This document shows positions 7,579 through 16,459 of a stretch of DNA of 33,796 nt, piece by piece. A program made the translations under genes and the position numbers. The stretch covers positions 1 to 33,796 of the forward strand of contig CALBEV010000069.1 in assembly GCA_937891045.1 (NCBI GenBank), read 5' to 3'. Source of the stretch: an uncultured Burkholderiales bacterium (GTDB lineage: Bacteria > Pseudomonadota > Gammaproteobacteria > Burkholderiales > Burkholderiaceae). Numbering within the stretch: position 1 is the first letter of the stretch; each line of letters starts with the position of its first letter. The notes under the pieces were generated by a model. It was not told where the DNA came from. It ran no database searches and saw only the letters and a list, made by a program, of their open reading frames with translations.

Positions 7579-8171
7579 TCTCTTCACGCCGCATTCTTTT
7601 GGCCGCCCTGTTGGCCTTCTCCAGCGTTCTGGGTGTCCACGCCCAAACAGCCAACCCCCAAGTGAAATTTGTCACCAGCGCCGGTGAATTTGTGGTGGAG
7701 CTTGCGGCTGACAAAGCGCCTGCCACTGTGGAAAATTTCTTAGGCTATGTGCGCGATGGCCACTACAACGGCACCATTTTTCACCGGGTCATCAACAACT
7801 TCATGATCCAAGGCGGCGGTTACGACACCAAGTATCGGGAGAAATCCACCAAAGCACCCATCAAGCACGAAGGTGCTGAAGTCAAAGCCAAAGGCGGCCC
7901 GCGCAACACCGTGGGCACACTGGCCATGGCCCGCACCAACAACCCGCATTCCGCATCGGCACAGTTTTTCATCAATGTGAAAGACAACGATTTCCTCGAC
8001 CACCAAGCGCCGCAAGGTCAAGCTTGGGGCTATGTGGCCTTTGGCAAAGTGGTCTCGGGCATGGACGTCATCACCAAAATCAAACAACTGCCCACCGGTC
8101 ACGGTGGCCCCTTCCCCACCGATGTGCCGCAAACACAGGTGGTCATTCAATCTGCAACTTTGGTGAAGTAA
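7575..8171 (+). CDS. ppiA: Periplasmic peptidyl-prolyl cis-trans isomerase (cyclophilin)
   Basis: This cyclophilin-type prolyl isomerase has 198 residues and a signal peptide (residues 1 to about 23, ending VHAQ), so it probably acts in the periplasm on folding of exported proteins. The catalytic core is clear: [17 protein letters not shown] carries the FHR arginine, and [17 protein letters not shown] is the family's active-site strand. The start ATG overlaps the stop of the TPR gene (ATGA), implying coupled translation. A related cyclophilin without a signal peptide follows two bases later, a tandem pair common in beta-proteobacteria. The symbol is by analogy with the periplasmic E. coli enzyme. 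Confidence 0.92.
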   Translation: MISSRRILLAALLAFSSVLGVHAQTANPQVKFVTSAGEFVVELAADKAPATVENFLGYVRDGHYNGTIFHRVINNFMIQGGGYDTKYREKSTKAPIKHEGAEVKAKGGPRNTVGTLAMARTNNPHSASAQFFINVKDNDFLDHQAPQGQAWGYVAFGKVVSGMDVITKIKQLPTGHGGPFPTDVPQTQVVIQSATLVK

Positions 8172-8173
8172 CC

Positions 8174-8680
8174 ATGTCCAACCCTCAAGTCGAACTGCAT
8201 GTTCAAGACCTGGGCGTCATCACGCTCGAACTCGATGCTGACAAAGCGCCCAATACCGTCGCCAATTTTTTGCGCTATGTGGAAAACGGCCACTACGACG
8301 ACACGATTTTTCACCGTGTGATTCCCGGCTTCATGGTGCAAGGTGGCGGCATGAGCCCCGGCATGAAAGAGAAAAAAGTCGACAGCAAAATCGACAATGA
8401 AGCCAACAACGGTTTGAAAAACGACTGCTACACCGTGGCCATGGCCCGCACCAACGACCCGCATTCCGCCACGGCACAGTTCTTCATCAACGTCAAAGAC
8501 AACGGCTTCTTGAACCACACCGCGCCCACCGCTTCGGGTTGGGGTTATGCGGTGTTTGGCAAAGTGGTGTCGGGTACCGACGTGGTCGACCAAATTTGCA
8601 AAGTAGACACGGGCCGCAAAGGTTTCCACGACGATGTACCCAAAGACGATGTGTTGATCAGCAAAGCCGTCTTGCTGTAA
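8174..8680 (+). CDS. ppiB: Cytoplasmic peptidyl-prolyl cis-trans isomerase (cyclophilin B)
   Basis: The product has 168 residues, the size of cytoplasmic PpiB, and no signal peptide. It keeps the cyclophilin core: [36 protein letters not shown] and the [17 protein letters not shown] segment. The frame is open for 50 codons upstream inside ppiA, but the homologous start [10 protein letters not shown] at 8174 fits the family and lies directly after the ppiA stop. The two proteins are strongly similar along their length, pointing to an old tandem duplication followed by gain or loss of the signal peptide. lpxH follows eight bases later. Confidence 0.95.
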   Translation: MSNPQVELHVQDLGVITLELDADKAPNTVANFLRYVENGHYDDTIFHRVIPGFMVQGGGMSPGMKEKKVDSKIDNEANNGLKNDCYTVAMARTNDPHSATAQFFINVKDNGFLNHTAPTASGWGYAVFGKVVSGTDVVDQICKVDTGRKGFHDDVPKDDVLISKAVLL

Positions 8681-8688
8681 ACACGTTC

Positions 8689-9477
8689 ATGGCTGCGCCT
8701 TCACAGCCCATTCATGCCAGCGAGGTGGACGGGCGTGCTTGGTCGCAAATCGGGTTCATCTCGGATGTGCACCTGCAACGCAGCGAAGACGCCACCTTCC
8801 AAGCTTGGCGTCATTACATGCAAAGCGTCCAAGCGGACGCTTTGTTCATCTTGGGCGACTTGTTTGAGGTTTGGGTGGGCGACGACTTGCTCAGCCACCC
8901 CGAAGGCGCATTCGAGCGCGACTGCCTCCAAATCATTCATGCCACGTCGCAACGACTGCCTGTCTTTGGCTTGGTCGGCAACCGAGATTTTTTAATGGGC
9001 GCGCAAGCTTGGTCTGACAGCGGCATGCAGCCCTTGCAAGATCCGTGTGTGTTGCACACGGCGCAGCAAAGCATCTTGCTCAGCCACGGCGATGAACTTT
9101 GCGTGGACGATGTGGACTACCAAGTATTTCGCCGCCAAGTGCGCTCTGCAGATTGGCAAGCATCGTTCTTAAAGCAATCCCTGCCCGAGCGCTTGAGCAT
9201 GGCGCGTGGATTGCGCCAGCAAAGCGAAGCCCGCAAAGCCCAGCAAACCACTTGGGTGGACGTGGACAACACCCTGGCTCAAGCTTGGCTCACGCAACAC
9301 GCATGCAGCGTGCTGGTGCATGGCCACACCCACCAAGCTGCAAAGCAGATGTTGCCAGCCGGTGAACGATGGGTCCTGAGTGATTGGGAGGCCACGGCTC
9401 AACCGCCGCGATTGCAGACTTTGCAATGGCGCGACAACGCTGGCTTTGGGGCTGAGCAGCTCACACTCAGCGTTTGA
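8689..9477 (+). CDS. lpxH: UDP-2,3-diacylglucosamine diphosphatase
   Basis: LpxH hydrolyses UDP-2,3-diacylglucosamine to lipid X and UMP in lipid A synthesis, at the inner face of the inner membrane. The 262-residue product shows the calcineurin-like metal-binding motifs in order: SDVHL with D26 and H28, GDLFEVWVGDD with D57, GNRDF, SHGDELCVDD and VHGHTHQ. The FEVWVGDD wording is specific to LpxH among metallophosphatases. The start 8689 is the ATG after ppiB; the longer open frame from 8539 lies inside ppiB. The ppiA-ppiB-lpxH order is frequent in Burkholderiales. The last 11 bases overlap the 3' end of the minus-strand DUF349 gene. Confidence 0.95.
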   Translation: MAAPSQPIHASEVDGRAWSQIGFISDVHLQRSEDATFQAWRHYMQSVQADALFILGDLFEVWVGDDLLSHPEGAFERDCLQIIHATSQRLPVFGLVGNRDFLMGAQAWSDSGMQPLQDPCVLHTAQQSILLSHGDELCVDDVDYQVFRRQVRSADWQASFLKQSLPERLSMARGLRQQSEARKAQQTTWVDVDNTLAQAWLTQHACSVLVHGHTHQAAKQMLPAGERWVLSDWEATAQPPRLQTLQWRDNAGFGAEQLTLSV

Positions 9478-12109
9478 GCAGCACCTTCAGCGCAGCTTGC
9501 ACACGCCGAGCAGCTTCGGCATCAAAAGGCGCAGCCAACACCGAGGCCACATCTTGCGCCCAAGTTTGCGCAGGCGGTGCGTCATGGCGCTTGGTCAGCA
9601 ACTGAAGTTGCAAGGCACGGCGAGCATCCACATGGGCTGCCGGTGTGGGTACTTCAGCGGCTATTTCCAAACGAAGCAAGGCCGTGTCTGCGGCACCTTG
9701 GGGGGCTGTTTGCAAGGCTTGGCCCCAAGCTTGACGCTGCGCAGCCGACACCCGGCTACCCAATTCTTTGGCGGCCGGTAGTTGTTCAGCTTGGCGCTGC
9801 TCCCAGGCAGACATCAGGTGCACCAGGGTTTCGCCGTGGGCTTGCATGGCCAGGCGGCGCAAGGCGTTGTCAGCTTGCTCGAGGGCATGACGTTGGGCGC
9901 GGAAAGCGGCGTCACCCAAGCGCGGGCCACGCGGTTCAAACGCATCTCGGCCGCGCGGGGCATCGGTGCCACGGCGCTGTCCGGCAGCGTCTGGGCCTCG
10001 GCGCCCAGGCGGCCCATCGTTGCGACGGGCTCCGGGTTTGTCACCAAAACGCCCGGCGGGTGCAGGCTCGGTTTTCTTCTGGCCAGGACGGTCATCGCCA
10101 CGCACCGCCACCACTTTTTTGGTTGGCGCAGGGGCTTTGACCACGGGGGCTGGTTCAGCCGCAACTTCGACCGGGGTTTCTGTCGCGACATCCACAGATG
10201 CTTCGGATGCCTCATCTGTGGTGGCTTCAAGATTGGCTTCAAGATTGGCTTCAACATTGGCTTCAAGATTGGCTTCAGCTGGAGCTTCAGTGGGGCTTGT
10301 TTCAGCGGCAGCTGCATGAGGCGCAGGTGCTGCTTGAGGCGCAGGTGCTGCTTGAGGGCCTGAGGCTGCTGCGGGCGCCCGTCCCAAAGACACATCATTC
10401 AAGTGCTGCATGGCTTGGCGAATCGCGCTGGCGTCACCTGCAGCAATGGCTTTTTCCAAAGCTTGTGAAGCATCCAGCACGGCTTGATCGTGGGCCGACA
10501 AGGGTTGCTGAATTTGGCTGCCGCGGTCGGCGGTTTTGCGTTGGAATGCTTCGTCCAGCGGTTGCCTGAAGGCATCCCACAGTTTTTGCGCCAGCTTGCG
10601 GTCCACCGGCACAGCTTGCGATTCGAGTTGCCAACGTTGTTGCAAAGCCTTCACCGCGTCAATGCGCAAACTGGCCGCAGCGCCCAATTGTTTGGCTTCT
10701 TCAATCATTGCGCGGCGCAGCGCCACGCTGTCAGCCTGGGCTTTGTCGATGGCTGCGTGGGCGGCTTGCATCGCTGTCTTCCATTGCGCTTGCATGTCGG
10801 CAAAGAGTTTTTCACTCAGGTGACCACTGTTGCGCCAGCGCTCGGTGAAGGAGTGCAATTCACGCGCTTGTTTTTTCCAATCGGTGTTGCCCGCGTGTTC
10901 TTGCGTCCAAGCAGCCACCTCGGCCAGCAAGGCCACGCGTTGTTCACGGTGGGCCGCGGACTCGGCCTTGGCTTTTTCAAGCCAAGTCTGCACAAAGGGA
11001 TAGGCCCGGTTGCATGCTTGATCAAAACGCTTCCACAAGCCGTGGTTGGGCTGTCCGCCTTGGTCGGCTTTTTTCCAGGCCTCGCGCAACTGGCGCAGGC
11101 TGTCTTGCAACTTGCGACCGGTGATGACGGGTTGCCATTCGGTGACTTCCTGGCCTTCCACCACGGCTTCGCCTTCGGGCTTGACCGGTTTCATCAGGGC
11201 TTCGGCTTTGGCCACCAACTCGGTGCGCACCGCATCGGCTTGTTGTTTTTGCAAAGAGGCGGCGGCTTTGCTGGCGGCCTGCGCTTTTTGGGTTTCGGCT
11301 TGCACCGCAGGGTCTGAGACAGGCTTGGGTGCAGCCACCGTGCTGGCTTCACCACGCAACACGCGCAATTGGTCGGCCCAAGCGGGCACTGCAGGCAGCG
11401 GCAAGCTGGCGTCTTGCGCGGCCGCTTGGGTTTGCGCCAGGGCCGCTGAAAACGCATCCCACACCAGCTGAATGTGTTGGGTGCTTTCCAACACGCTGCT
11501 GGGGTATTTGGCGTCCACGCTGACCCAATGGGGGTCTTGGCTGAGTGCGGCCAATTCGGCTTGCAAACGCTGCAAATCGGTGGACAAACTGGTTTGCAAT
11601 TCCACCGCTTCGGTCCAGGCTTTGGTTGACAGCACCTCGATGCGTTGCACCATCAACACTGCCGACTCGCGCAACACCTGGGCACGGTGCTCCAAGTCAT
11701 CAATGTGCTTGACCCGATCCGCCAGCGCCAGCCGCATGCTGGCCAGGGGTTCGCGTGACAACGGCGCACCAGCTTTGGCGGCGTCGCGTGGCCAAGCCAT
11801 GGCGTCAGCCAAATTCAATCGAGGGATGTCGAGCAAATGCTTGGCCTTCTCGGCCCATTCATCGGCCAAGGCGTCTTGGCTTTTCAAACGGCGCAGTTCA
11901 TCGAGTTTCTCGCGCAGCGGTTTGGCAGCACCCTTGTCGCGGGTGCTCATTTCTTTGAAAACCTGTTGCAACAGATCGGCGCTGGGCTCGGTGGCCATCC
12001 ATTCACGCAAACGCGCGGCTCGTTCGCCAGAAGTGGGGGCGGTCAGGGCGCCGCCAGTCAGGGTATCCAAGGAGGCCAAATCAAGTGCGCTGGAAGAAGG
12101 GGTGTTCAC
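9467..12109 (-). CDS. Large DUF349 domain protein
   Basis: This 880-residue cytoplasmic protein is mostly alpha-helical and rich in Ala, Gln, Lys and Glu. It contains several DUF349-type units, recognisable as helical segments with spaced tryptophans, such as LREAWKKADQGGQPNHGLWK and TERWRNSGHLSEKLFADMQA. A long low-complexity acidic linker with E-A-N-L/V repeats and Pro-Ala-Gln repeats (about residues 570-680) is followed by a basic Arg/Gly/Asp-rich stretch and a helical C-terminal region. Gamma-proteobacterial DUF349 proteins include YeaC-like and DNA-metabolism-linked members, but no function can be assigned. The start is GTG at 12109 with GAG five to seven bases upstream. The gene is convergent with and overlaps lpxH, and divergent from the transglycosylase-like gene. 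Confidence 0.85.
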   Translation of the reverse strand: MNTPSSSALDLASLDTLTGGALTAPTSGERAARLREWMATEPSADLLQQVFKEMSTRDKGAAKPLREKLDELRRLKSQDALADEWAEKAKHLLDIPRLNLADAMAWPRDAAKAGAPLSREPLASMRLALADRVKHIDDLEHRAQVLRESAVLMVQRIEVLSTKAWTEAVELQTSLSTDLQRLQAELAALSQDPHWVSVDAKYPSSVLESTQHIQLVWDAFSAALAQTQAAAQDASLPLPAVPAWADQLRVLRGEASTVAAPKPVSDPAVQAETQKAQAASKAAASLQKQQADAVRTELVAKAEALMKPVKPEGEAVVEGQEVTEWQPVITGRKLQDSLRQLREAWKKADQGGQPNHGLWKRFDQACNRAYPFVQTWLEKAKAESAAHREQRVALLAEVAAWTQEHAGNTDWKKQARELHSFTERWRNSGHLSEKLFADMQAQWKTAMQAAHAAIDKAQADSVALRRAMIEEAKQLGAAASLRIDAVKALQQRWQLESQAVPVDRKLAQKLWDAFRQPLDEAFQRKTADRGSQIQQPLSAHDQAVLDASQALEKAIAAGDASAIRQAMQHLNDVSLGRAPAAASGPQAAPAPQAAPAPHAAAAETSPTEAPAEANLEANVEANLEANLEATTDEASEASVDVATETPVEVAAEPAPVVKAPAPTKKVVAVRGDDRPGQKKTEPAPAGRFGDKPGARRNDGPPGRRGPDAAGQRRGTDAPRGRDAFEPRGPRLGDAAFRAQRHALEQADNALRRLAMQAHGETLVHLMSAWEQRQAEQLPAAKELGSRVSAAQRQAWGQALQTAPQGAADTALLRLEIAAEVPTPAAHVDARRALQLQLLTKRHDAPPAQTWAQDVASVLAAPFDAEAARRVQAALKVLLKR
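10223..10270 (-). repeat. 12-bp tandem repeat encoding E-A-N-L/V
   Basis: Four copies of a 12-bp unit (plus strand GGCTTCAAGATT, third copy with one change) lie at 10223-10234, 10235-10246, 10247-10258 and 10259-10270. They encode repeated Glu-Ala-Asn-Leu/Val in the linker of the DUF349 protein. The near identity suggests recent slippage expansion. Confidence 0.9.
10321..10356 (-). repeat. 18-bp tandem repeat encoding A-P-Q-A-A-P
   Basis: Two perfect 18-bp copies (10321-10338 and 10339-10356) encode Ala/Pro/Gln-rich linker sequence in the DUF349 protein, next to the 12-bp repeats. Confidence 0.88.
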
Positions 12110-12185
12110 GTCGTCTCAAATCAGTAAGTGGGCCCGTCTCAGGGGCAAAGATGGCTATTGTGACAGGGCGATGGGGTGGGCGGTT

Positions 12186-12191
12186 TAAAAT
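12186..12191 (+). promoter_or_regulatory. TAAAAT box 6 bases before the transglycosylase start
   Basis: TAAAAT matches the -10 consensus at five of six positions and ends six bases before ATG 12198. GTGACA (12160-12165) could be a -35 element, but the spacer of 20 is long. If used, transcription would begin at about the ATG, giving a leaderless mRNA. No Shine-Dalgarno site is visible before this gene. Confidence 0.4.
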
Positions 12192-12197
12192 AGCCGT

Positions 12198-12950
12198 ATG
12201 AAAGTTTTACAAACCATCTTGCAAAGTCTGCGGGTTTTTGCAGCCGATGTGGCCCAAGGTTTTTTCCTCATCACGCACAGCGGTCTGGCTTTGCTGGGAC
12301 TGGGTGTTTTTTGCCTGGCCATCATCTTCAGCAACAAGCCCGACTTGCGTTCAAACGCTGAAGTCCATTTGATCGACTGGTTGCAAACCCGTCATGGCTT
12401 GGATTTCAGCTTCAGCAGCAACAGCAGCGATGCGCTGGAACGCGCCACCGCTGCCAGTCCTGACGATCTTCCCAAGGACCAAGCCAGCATCGCTTTGTGG
12501 CTCAGTCGCAAATACCGTGTGGCGCCCGAGCCGCTCAGTGCTTTGGTGGCCGAGGCCTACGTGATTGGGCCCAAGTACAAATTGGAACCCACCTTGCTGC
12601 TGGCGGTCATGGCCATCGAATCCAGCTTCAACCCGTTTGCCCAAAGCTCCATGGGCGCACAAGGTCTGATGCAGGTGCGCACCAGCATTCACACGGACAA
12701 ATACGAAGACTTTGGGGGTGACTTCGCCGCCTTTGATCCCGTCACCAATTTGCACGTCGGCGCGTTGGTCTTGCGCGAAGCCATCGACCGCAATGGCTCC
12801 CTAGAAGCTGGACTTCGCCAATATGTGGGCGCAGCCTTGAGCGGTGAAGATGGTGGTTATGTCACCAAAGTGTTGGTAGAGCAACAAAAGTTGCTGGACG
12901 TTGCCAGTGGTCAAAAGGTGCTGACTTTCGAACCTCCACCTCAACCCTGA
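12198..12950 (+). CDS. Membrane-anchored lytic transglycosylase-like protein
   Basis: This 250-residue protein has one N-terminal membrane segment (about 26-46) followed by a spacer and a soluble SLT-type (soluble lytic transglycosylase, lysozyme-like) domain at about 115-235. The catalytic glutamate is E141 in [11 protein letters not shown], followed by the conserved GAQGLMQV block (153-160) and a [13 protein letters not shown] helix with the later RQYVG segment. Family enzymes cleave peptidoglycan glycan strands with formation of 1,6-anhydromuramic acid; the membrane anchor places the domain in the periplasm. The gene is monocistronic or leads into glyA 23 bases later. It lacks a Shine-Dalgarno site. 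Confidence 0.85.
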   Translation: MKVLQTILQSLRVFAADVAQGFFLITHSGLALLGLGVFCLAIIFSNKPDLRSNAEVHLIDWLQTRHGLDFSFSSNSSDALERATAASPDDLPKDQASIALWLSRKYRVAPEPLSALVAEAYVIGPKYKLEPTLLLAVMAIESSFNPFAQSSMGAQGLMQVRTSIHTDKYEDFGGDFAAFDPVTNLHVGALVLREAIDRNGSLEAGLRQYVGAALSGEDGGYVTKVLVEQQKLLDVASGQKVLTFEPPPQP

Positions 12951-12973
12951 TTTTTTTAATTTTGGAGCCATGC

Positions 12974-14218
12974 ATGTATTCACGTCAACATCTGATCGCG
13001 CAGACCGACCCCGAACTCTGGGCAGCAATTCAGGCAGAAAACCTTCGCCAAGAGCACCATATTGAGCTGATCGCCAGTGAAAACTACGCCTCCCCTGCTG
13101 TGATGCAAGCACAAGGCACACAACTCACCAACAAATACGCCGAAGGCTATCCCGGCAAACGCTATTACGGCGGCTGTGAAAACGTCGATGTGGCCGAGCA
13201 ACTCGCCATCGACCGCGCCAAACAAATTTTTGGCGCGGATGCCGCCAATGTGCAACCGCATTGCGGTGCCTCTGCCAACCAAGCCGTTTTCTTGGCTTTT
13301 TTGAAACCCGGCGACACCATCATGGGCATGAGCTTGGCCGAGGGCGGCCACCTGACCCACGGCATGCCTTTGAACCTGAGCGGCAAGTGGTTCAAGGTGG
13401 AAAGCTATGGCCTGAATGCCAAAGAAGAAATCGATTACGACGCCATGGAAGCCAAGGCCCGTGCCACCAAACCCAAGCTCATCATTGCCGGTGCATCGGC
13501 CTACAGCCTGCACATCGACTTCGCCCGCTTCGCCAAAGTCGCCAAAGAGATTGGTGCCATCTTTTTGGTGGACATGGCGCATTACGCTGGTTTGATTGCC
13601 GCTGGCGTTTATCCCAACCCAGTGCCTCACGCGGATGTGGTCACCTCCACCACCCACAAAAGTTTGCGCGGCCCACGCGGCGGCATCATCCTGATGAAGG
13701 TCGAACACGAAAAAGCCATCAACAGCGCGGTGTTTCCGGGCTTGCAAGGTGGCCCCCTCATGCATGTGATCGCTGCCAAGGCCGTGGCCTTCAAAGAAGC
13801 CCTGGACCCCAGCTTCAAGGCTTACCAAACGCAGGTGCTGAAAAACGCGGACATCGTGGCGAAAACACTCACCGAGCGTGGTTTGCGCATTGTCAGTGGC
13901 GGCACCCAAAGCCACGTCATGCTGGTCGATTTGCGTTCCAAAAACATCACCGGCAAAGCCGCTGAAGCCGCTTTGGGCGCGGCCCACATGACGATCAACA
14001 AAAACGCCATCCCCAACGACCCCGAAAAACCCATGGTCACCAGCGGTGTTCGCATTGGGACCCCCGCCATGACCACACGCGGTTTCAAGGATGAAGAAGC
14101 GCGCGCCACCGCCCACCTGATTGCCGATGTGTTGGACAACCCGCATGACGAAGCGCACATCACAGCGGTTCGTGCCAAAGTGCATGCCCTGACCAGCCGT
14201 TTCCCGGTTTACAGCTGA
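12974..14218 (+). CDS. glyA: Serine hydroxymethyltransferase
   Basis: GlyA converts serine and tetrahydrofolate to glycine and 5,10-methylene-tetrahydrofolate and is the main source of one-carbon units. The 414-residue product has the N-terminal [15 protein letters not shown] block, YYGGCENVD, and the PLP lysine in [13 protein letters not shown]; the lysine is K229, the same number as in E. coli. The start ATG 12974 has GGAG at 12964-12967; the in-frame TTG 12962 lies upstream of that site and is not used. nrdR follows seven bases downstream, an arrangement conserved in many proteobacteria. Confidence 0.98.
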   Translation: MYSRQHLIAQTDPELWAAIQAENLRQEHHIELIASENYASPAVMQAQGTQLTNKYAEGYPGKRYYGGCENVDVAEQLAIDRAKQIFGADAANVQPHCGASANQAVFLAFLKPGDTIMGMSLAEGGHLTHGMPLNLSGKWFKVESYGLNAKEEIDYDAMEAKARATKPKLIIAGASAYSLHIDFARFAKVAKEIGAIFLVDMAHYAGLIAAGVYPNPVPHADVVTSTTHKSLRGPRGGIILMKVEHEKAINSAVFPGLQGGPLMHVIAAKAVAFKEALDPSFKAYQTQVLKNADIVAKTLTERGLRIVSGGTQSHVMLVDLRSKNITGKAAEAALGAAHMTINKNAIPNDPEKPMVTSGVRIGTPAMTTRGFKDEEARATAHLIADVLDNPHDEAHITAVRAKVHALTSRFPVYS

Positions 14219-14225
14219 GCCCTCT

Positions 14226-14675
14226 ATGAAATGTCCTTTTTGCAACCATGCGGACACCCAGGTGATGGAGACCCGCATGTCCGAAGAAGGCGACTCGGTG
14301 CGCCGCCGTCGCCAGTGCGGCCATTGCGAAAAGCGTTTCACCACCTACGAGCGGCCCGATGTCAGCTACCCCACGGTGGTGAAGAAAGACGGACGCCGCA
14401 TAGAGTACGACCGCAGCAAATTGCAAGGCTCCTTGAACTTGGCTTTGCGCAAACGCCCGGTCAGCACCGAACAAGTCGACTCTGCGATTGAGCGCATCGA
14501 AGACAAATTGCTCACCCTGGGTCAGCGCGAGGTGTCGTCCACCCGCATTGGTGAGCTGGTCATGCGCGAGTTGAAAAAACTCGACAAAGTGGCTTATGTG
14601 CGCTTCGCCAGTGTTTACCGCAGCTTTGAGGATGTGGATGAATTCAAAACCTTGGTGGATGAATTCAGGCGCTAA
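14226..14675 (+). CDS. nrdR: Transcriptional repressor NrdR
   Basis: NrdR senses ATP/dATP and represses ribonucleotide reductase genes by binding NrdR boxes. The 149-residue protein is the normal size. The zinc ribbon cysteines are C3, C6, C31 and C34 (CPFC and CGHC), and the ATP-cone domain follows from about residue 49 ([20 protein letters not shown]). The C-terminal [16 protein letters not shown] motif is diagnostic. It follows glyA by seven bases and is probably cotranscribed. Confidence 0.97.
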   Translation: MKCPFCNHADTQVMETRMSEEGDSVRRRRQCGHCEKRFTTYERPDVSYPTVVKKDGRRIEYDRSKLQGSLNLALRKRPVSTEQVDSAIERIEDKLLTLGQREVSSTRIGELVMRELKKLDKVAYVRFASVYRSFEDVDEFKTLVDEFRR

Positions 14676-14715
14676 GCCCGGACGGTGAACAGATCACCCG
14701 CAAAACGGAATCAGC

Positions 14716-14739
14716 GCACACCCACTGTGCCTCTTTTGA
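14716..14739 (+). terminator. Possible weak terminator after nrdR
   Basis: GCACA (14716-14720) and TGTGC (14726-14730) form a 5-bp stem with a 5-base loop, followed by CTCTTTTGATTT. The stem is short, so termination would be partial. It would separate glyA-nrdR from the pilin genes. Confidence 0.4.
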
Positions 14740-14755
14740 TTTGAAGATGGCGACC

Positions 14756-15283
14756 ATGCACAGGTCGCTTTTTTCATTGCCCCTCCCTTGCCATCTGACC
14801 AAGGGTTTCAGCCTGACAGAGCTGTCGGTGGTCTTGGCTTTGTTGGCCATCGCCGCCAGCATGGCTGCGCCACAGTTGTCGCATTGGTTGTGGCGTTGGC
14901 GGGTCGAAACCGTGGTGCAGGCCTGGGCAGGTGACCTGCAATCCGCCCAATTGCAAGCTTTGCGGCGTGGGCAAAAAATGCAACTGCAACGCTTGGGGGG
15001 CTGCCAATCCACCCCGCTGGCCGATGGGGATTGGCGCTGCGGTTGGCAGTTGGGCTTGAGTTCTGACAGCACCATCGCCATGCAAACCCAAGGACTGGAT
15101 GGGTCGTTGCGCATCCAGCTTTACCCCAGCGCCAACCAATTAACCATCAATGGCCAAGGCGAGTTGGTGGCAGGGGGCTTGCGACTCACAGTGCAAGCCA
15201 AAAGCCTGTCCGCTGTGGTGCGCAGCATCTGCATCAACACCACTGGGCGCGTGCGGGTCGTTTCTGCCGAGACTTGCACATGA
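14756..15283 (+). CDS. GspH/FimT-type minor pilin
   Basis: This 175-residue protein is a type IV pilin-like protein. The class III leader ends K-G and is followed by FSLTELSVVLALLAIAAS, so prepilin peptidase should cut after G17, leaving Phe1 and Glu5 as in canonical pilins. The C-terminal part has an even number of Cys and matches the FimT/FimU/GspH style. FimU-type minor pilins sit in the priming complex at the pilus tip. ATG 14756 gives a leader of 17 residues; ATG 14747 and TTG 14741 are in frame and also possible. The stop overlaps the next start (ATGA). It is the first of five pilin genes. Confidence 0.85.
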   Translation: MHRSLFSLPLPCHLTKGFSLTELSVVLALLAIAASMAAPQLSHWLWRWRVETVVQAWAGDLQSAQLQALRRGQKMQLQRLGGCQSTPLADGDWRCGWQLGLSSDSTIAMQTQGLDGSLRIQLYPSANQLTINGQGELVAGGLRLTVQAKSLSAVVRSICINTTGRVRVVSAETCT

Positions 15284-15789
15284 CCAGCCCCACAGGAAGC
15301 GCTGCCAAAAAATGCAGAGAAACCGGCTTTTCGTCGTTGGAAGCCTTGGCCGCACTGATGGTGTTGAACCTGTTGTTGATCGGTTTGTTCAGCCGACAAC
15401 TGCAGGCTTGGCAAGCACAACGTGAAGCCTTGGCGCTGCAAAACACGGTCGAGATGGCGCAAGACTTGTGGCACCGCATGCAAGTCAACACCGAGGGCTT
15501 GGCGGCTTACCAACTCGTTTTGGGTGACAAACCCAGCGCCACAGATTGCCAAAGCAAATCTTGCAGTCCATCCGATTGGGCACAAGCAGATCTGGCCGAT
15601 TGGTACAAGGCACTGCAGTTGCGCATGCCTGGTGCGCAGGCCCGGGTGCAAACCCAAACCAGCGCCCCACCCTTGGTGCGCTTGCTGTTGGCCTGGCCGC
15701 AAAGCAACGTGGACGCCCTGCCTGACAGTTCTGCTGTGGCCGACTGCCCCAAGTTGCACCGTTGTTGGCAAACCAGTTGGCCACCATGA
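15280..15789 (+). CDS. PilV-type minor pilin
   Basis: This 169-residue pilin-like protein has a 16-residue leader ending E-T-G, then FSSLEALAALMVLNLLLIGL, with Glu at mature position 5. This S-x-L-E-A-L-x-A-L-x-V-L wording is typical of PilV (type IV pilus modification protein). Four Cys occur in the C-terminal domain. ATG 15280 overlaps the preceding stop (ATGA), and its own stop overlaps the PilW-type start, so the three genes are probably translated as a coupled set. Confidence 0.82.
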   Translation: MTSPTGSAAKKCRETGFSSLEALAALMVLNLLLIGLFSRQLQAWQAQREALALQNTVEMAQDLWHRMQVNTEGLAAYQLVLGDKPSATDCQSKSCSPSDWAQADLADWYKALQLRMPGAQARVQTQTSAPPLVRLLLAWPQSNVDALPDSSAVADCPKLHRCWQTSWPP

Positions 15790-16427
15790 AACCAAGCAAG
15801 CGCAATCAACGCGGCCACAGCTTGGTTCAAAGTCTGCTGGGTCTGATGCTGTCCATGCTGGTGCTGATGGCCGCCTTCGCAGCCTTTGCTTGGGTCCAAA
15901 GCAGTCACCGCCAACTGCAAACCCAAGTCGAGGTGCAACAGCGGCTGCGCACTGCCATGCAACTGCTCCGACTGCGGGTGCAACGGGCAGGCGCCCCTGG
16001 TTTGGCTGTGGATGGCACGGGCAAATTCAAATACGACAGCTTGTCCAAACCACTCTTGGGCACCACCAACAGCGTGTCGCTGGTGCATTGGACCAAGCTG
16101 ACGCCAATCGACTGCCAAGGACACGAATCGTCGTACCTGTCCACCATCGAGGACTCTTTTTCATTCAGCAAGCAAGCGTTGGTTTGCAAAGACACCGCAC
16201 CAGAAGACAGCGTGACGCAAGAGTTGGTCGAAGGCCTCGATGGCCTGAGCTTGTTGTACGCCCAAGCGCTGCCTGGTCCATCCCTGCAATGGCGAACCGC
16301 CGACAAGGTGACGCTTTGGAGTGCCGTGCGCGGCGTGCAAATTTGCTTGCAAGCCAAAGCTGTTGGGATTCAAGTGCCCAGCTCAACATCCTGCATCAGC
16401 AGCCTGAACGCGCCCGCACTGTCTTAG
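15786..16427 (+). CDS. PilW-type minor pilin lacking Glu5
   Basis: This 213-residue protein has a short basic leader ending R-G at residue 10 and the segment HSLVQSLLGLMLSMLVLMAAF, the expected pilin N-terminal helix. Position 5 of the mature protein is Gln instead of Glu. The position in the cluster, the size and the mid-region (RLRVQRAGAPGL, then a Cys-rich C-terminal part) match PilW, which normally links minor pilins at the tip. The start 15786 overlaps the PilV stop (ATGA). The loss of Glu5 may affect N-methylation or assembly. Leader cleavage is still likely because Gly(-1) is kept. Confidence 0.78.
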   Translation: MKPSKRNQRGHSLVQSLLGLMLSMLVLMAAFAAFAWVQSSHRQLQTQVEVQQRLRTAMQLLRLRVQRAGAPGLAVDGTGKFKYDSLSKPLLGTTNSVSLVHWTKLTPIDCQGHESSYLSTIEDSFSFSKQALVCKDTAPEDSVTQELVEGLDGLSLLYAQALPGPSLQWRTADKVTLWSAVRGVQICLQAKAVGIQVPSSTSCISSLNAPALS

Positions 16428-16459
16428 CGCGGTGTCGCTGCTTTCAAACACGCTGTCCC

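Noticed and set aside
12980..14344. Long minus-strand open frame of 454 codons
   Set aside because: It is the antisense shadow of glyA and nrdR with no recognisable domain.
15422..16459. Upstream extension of the PilX-type frame
   Set aside because: It overlaps pilV and pilW in another frame and has no pilin leader; ATG 16460 has one.
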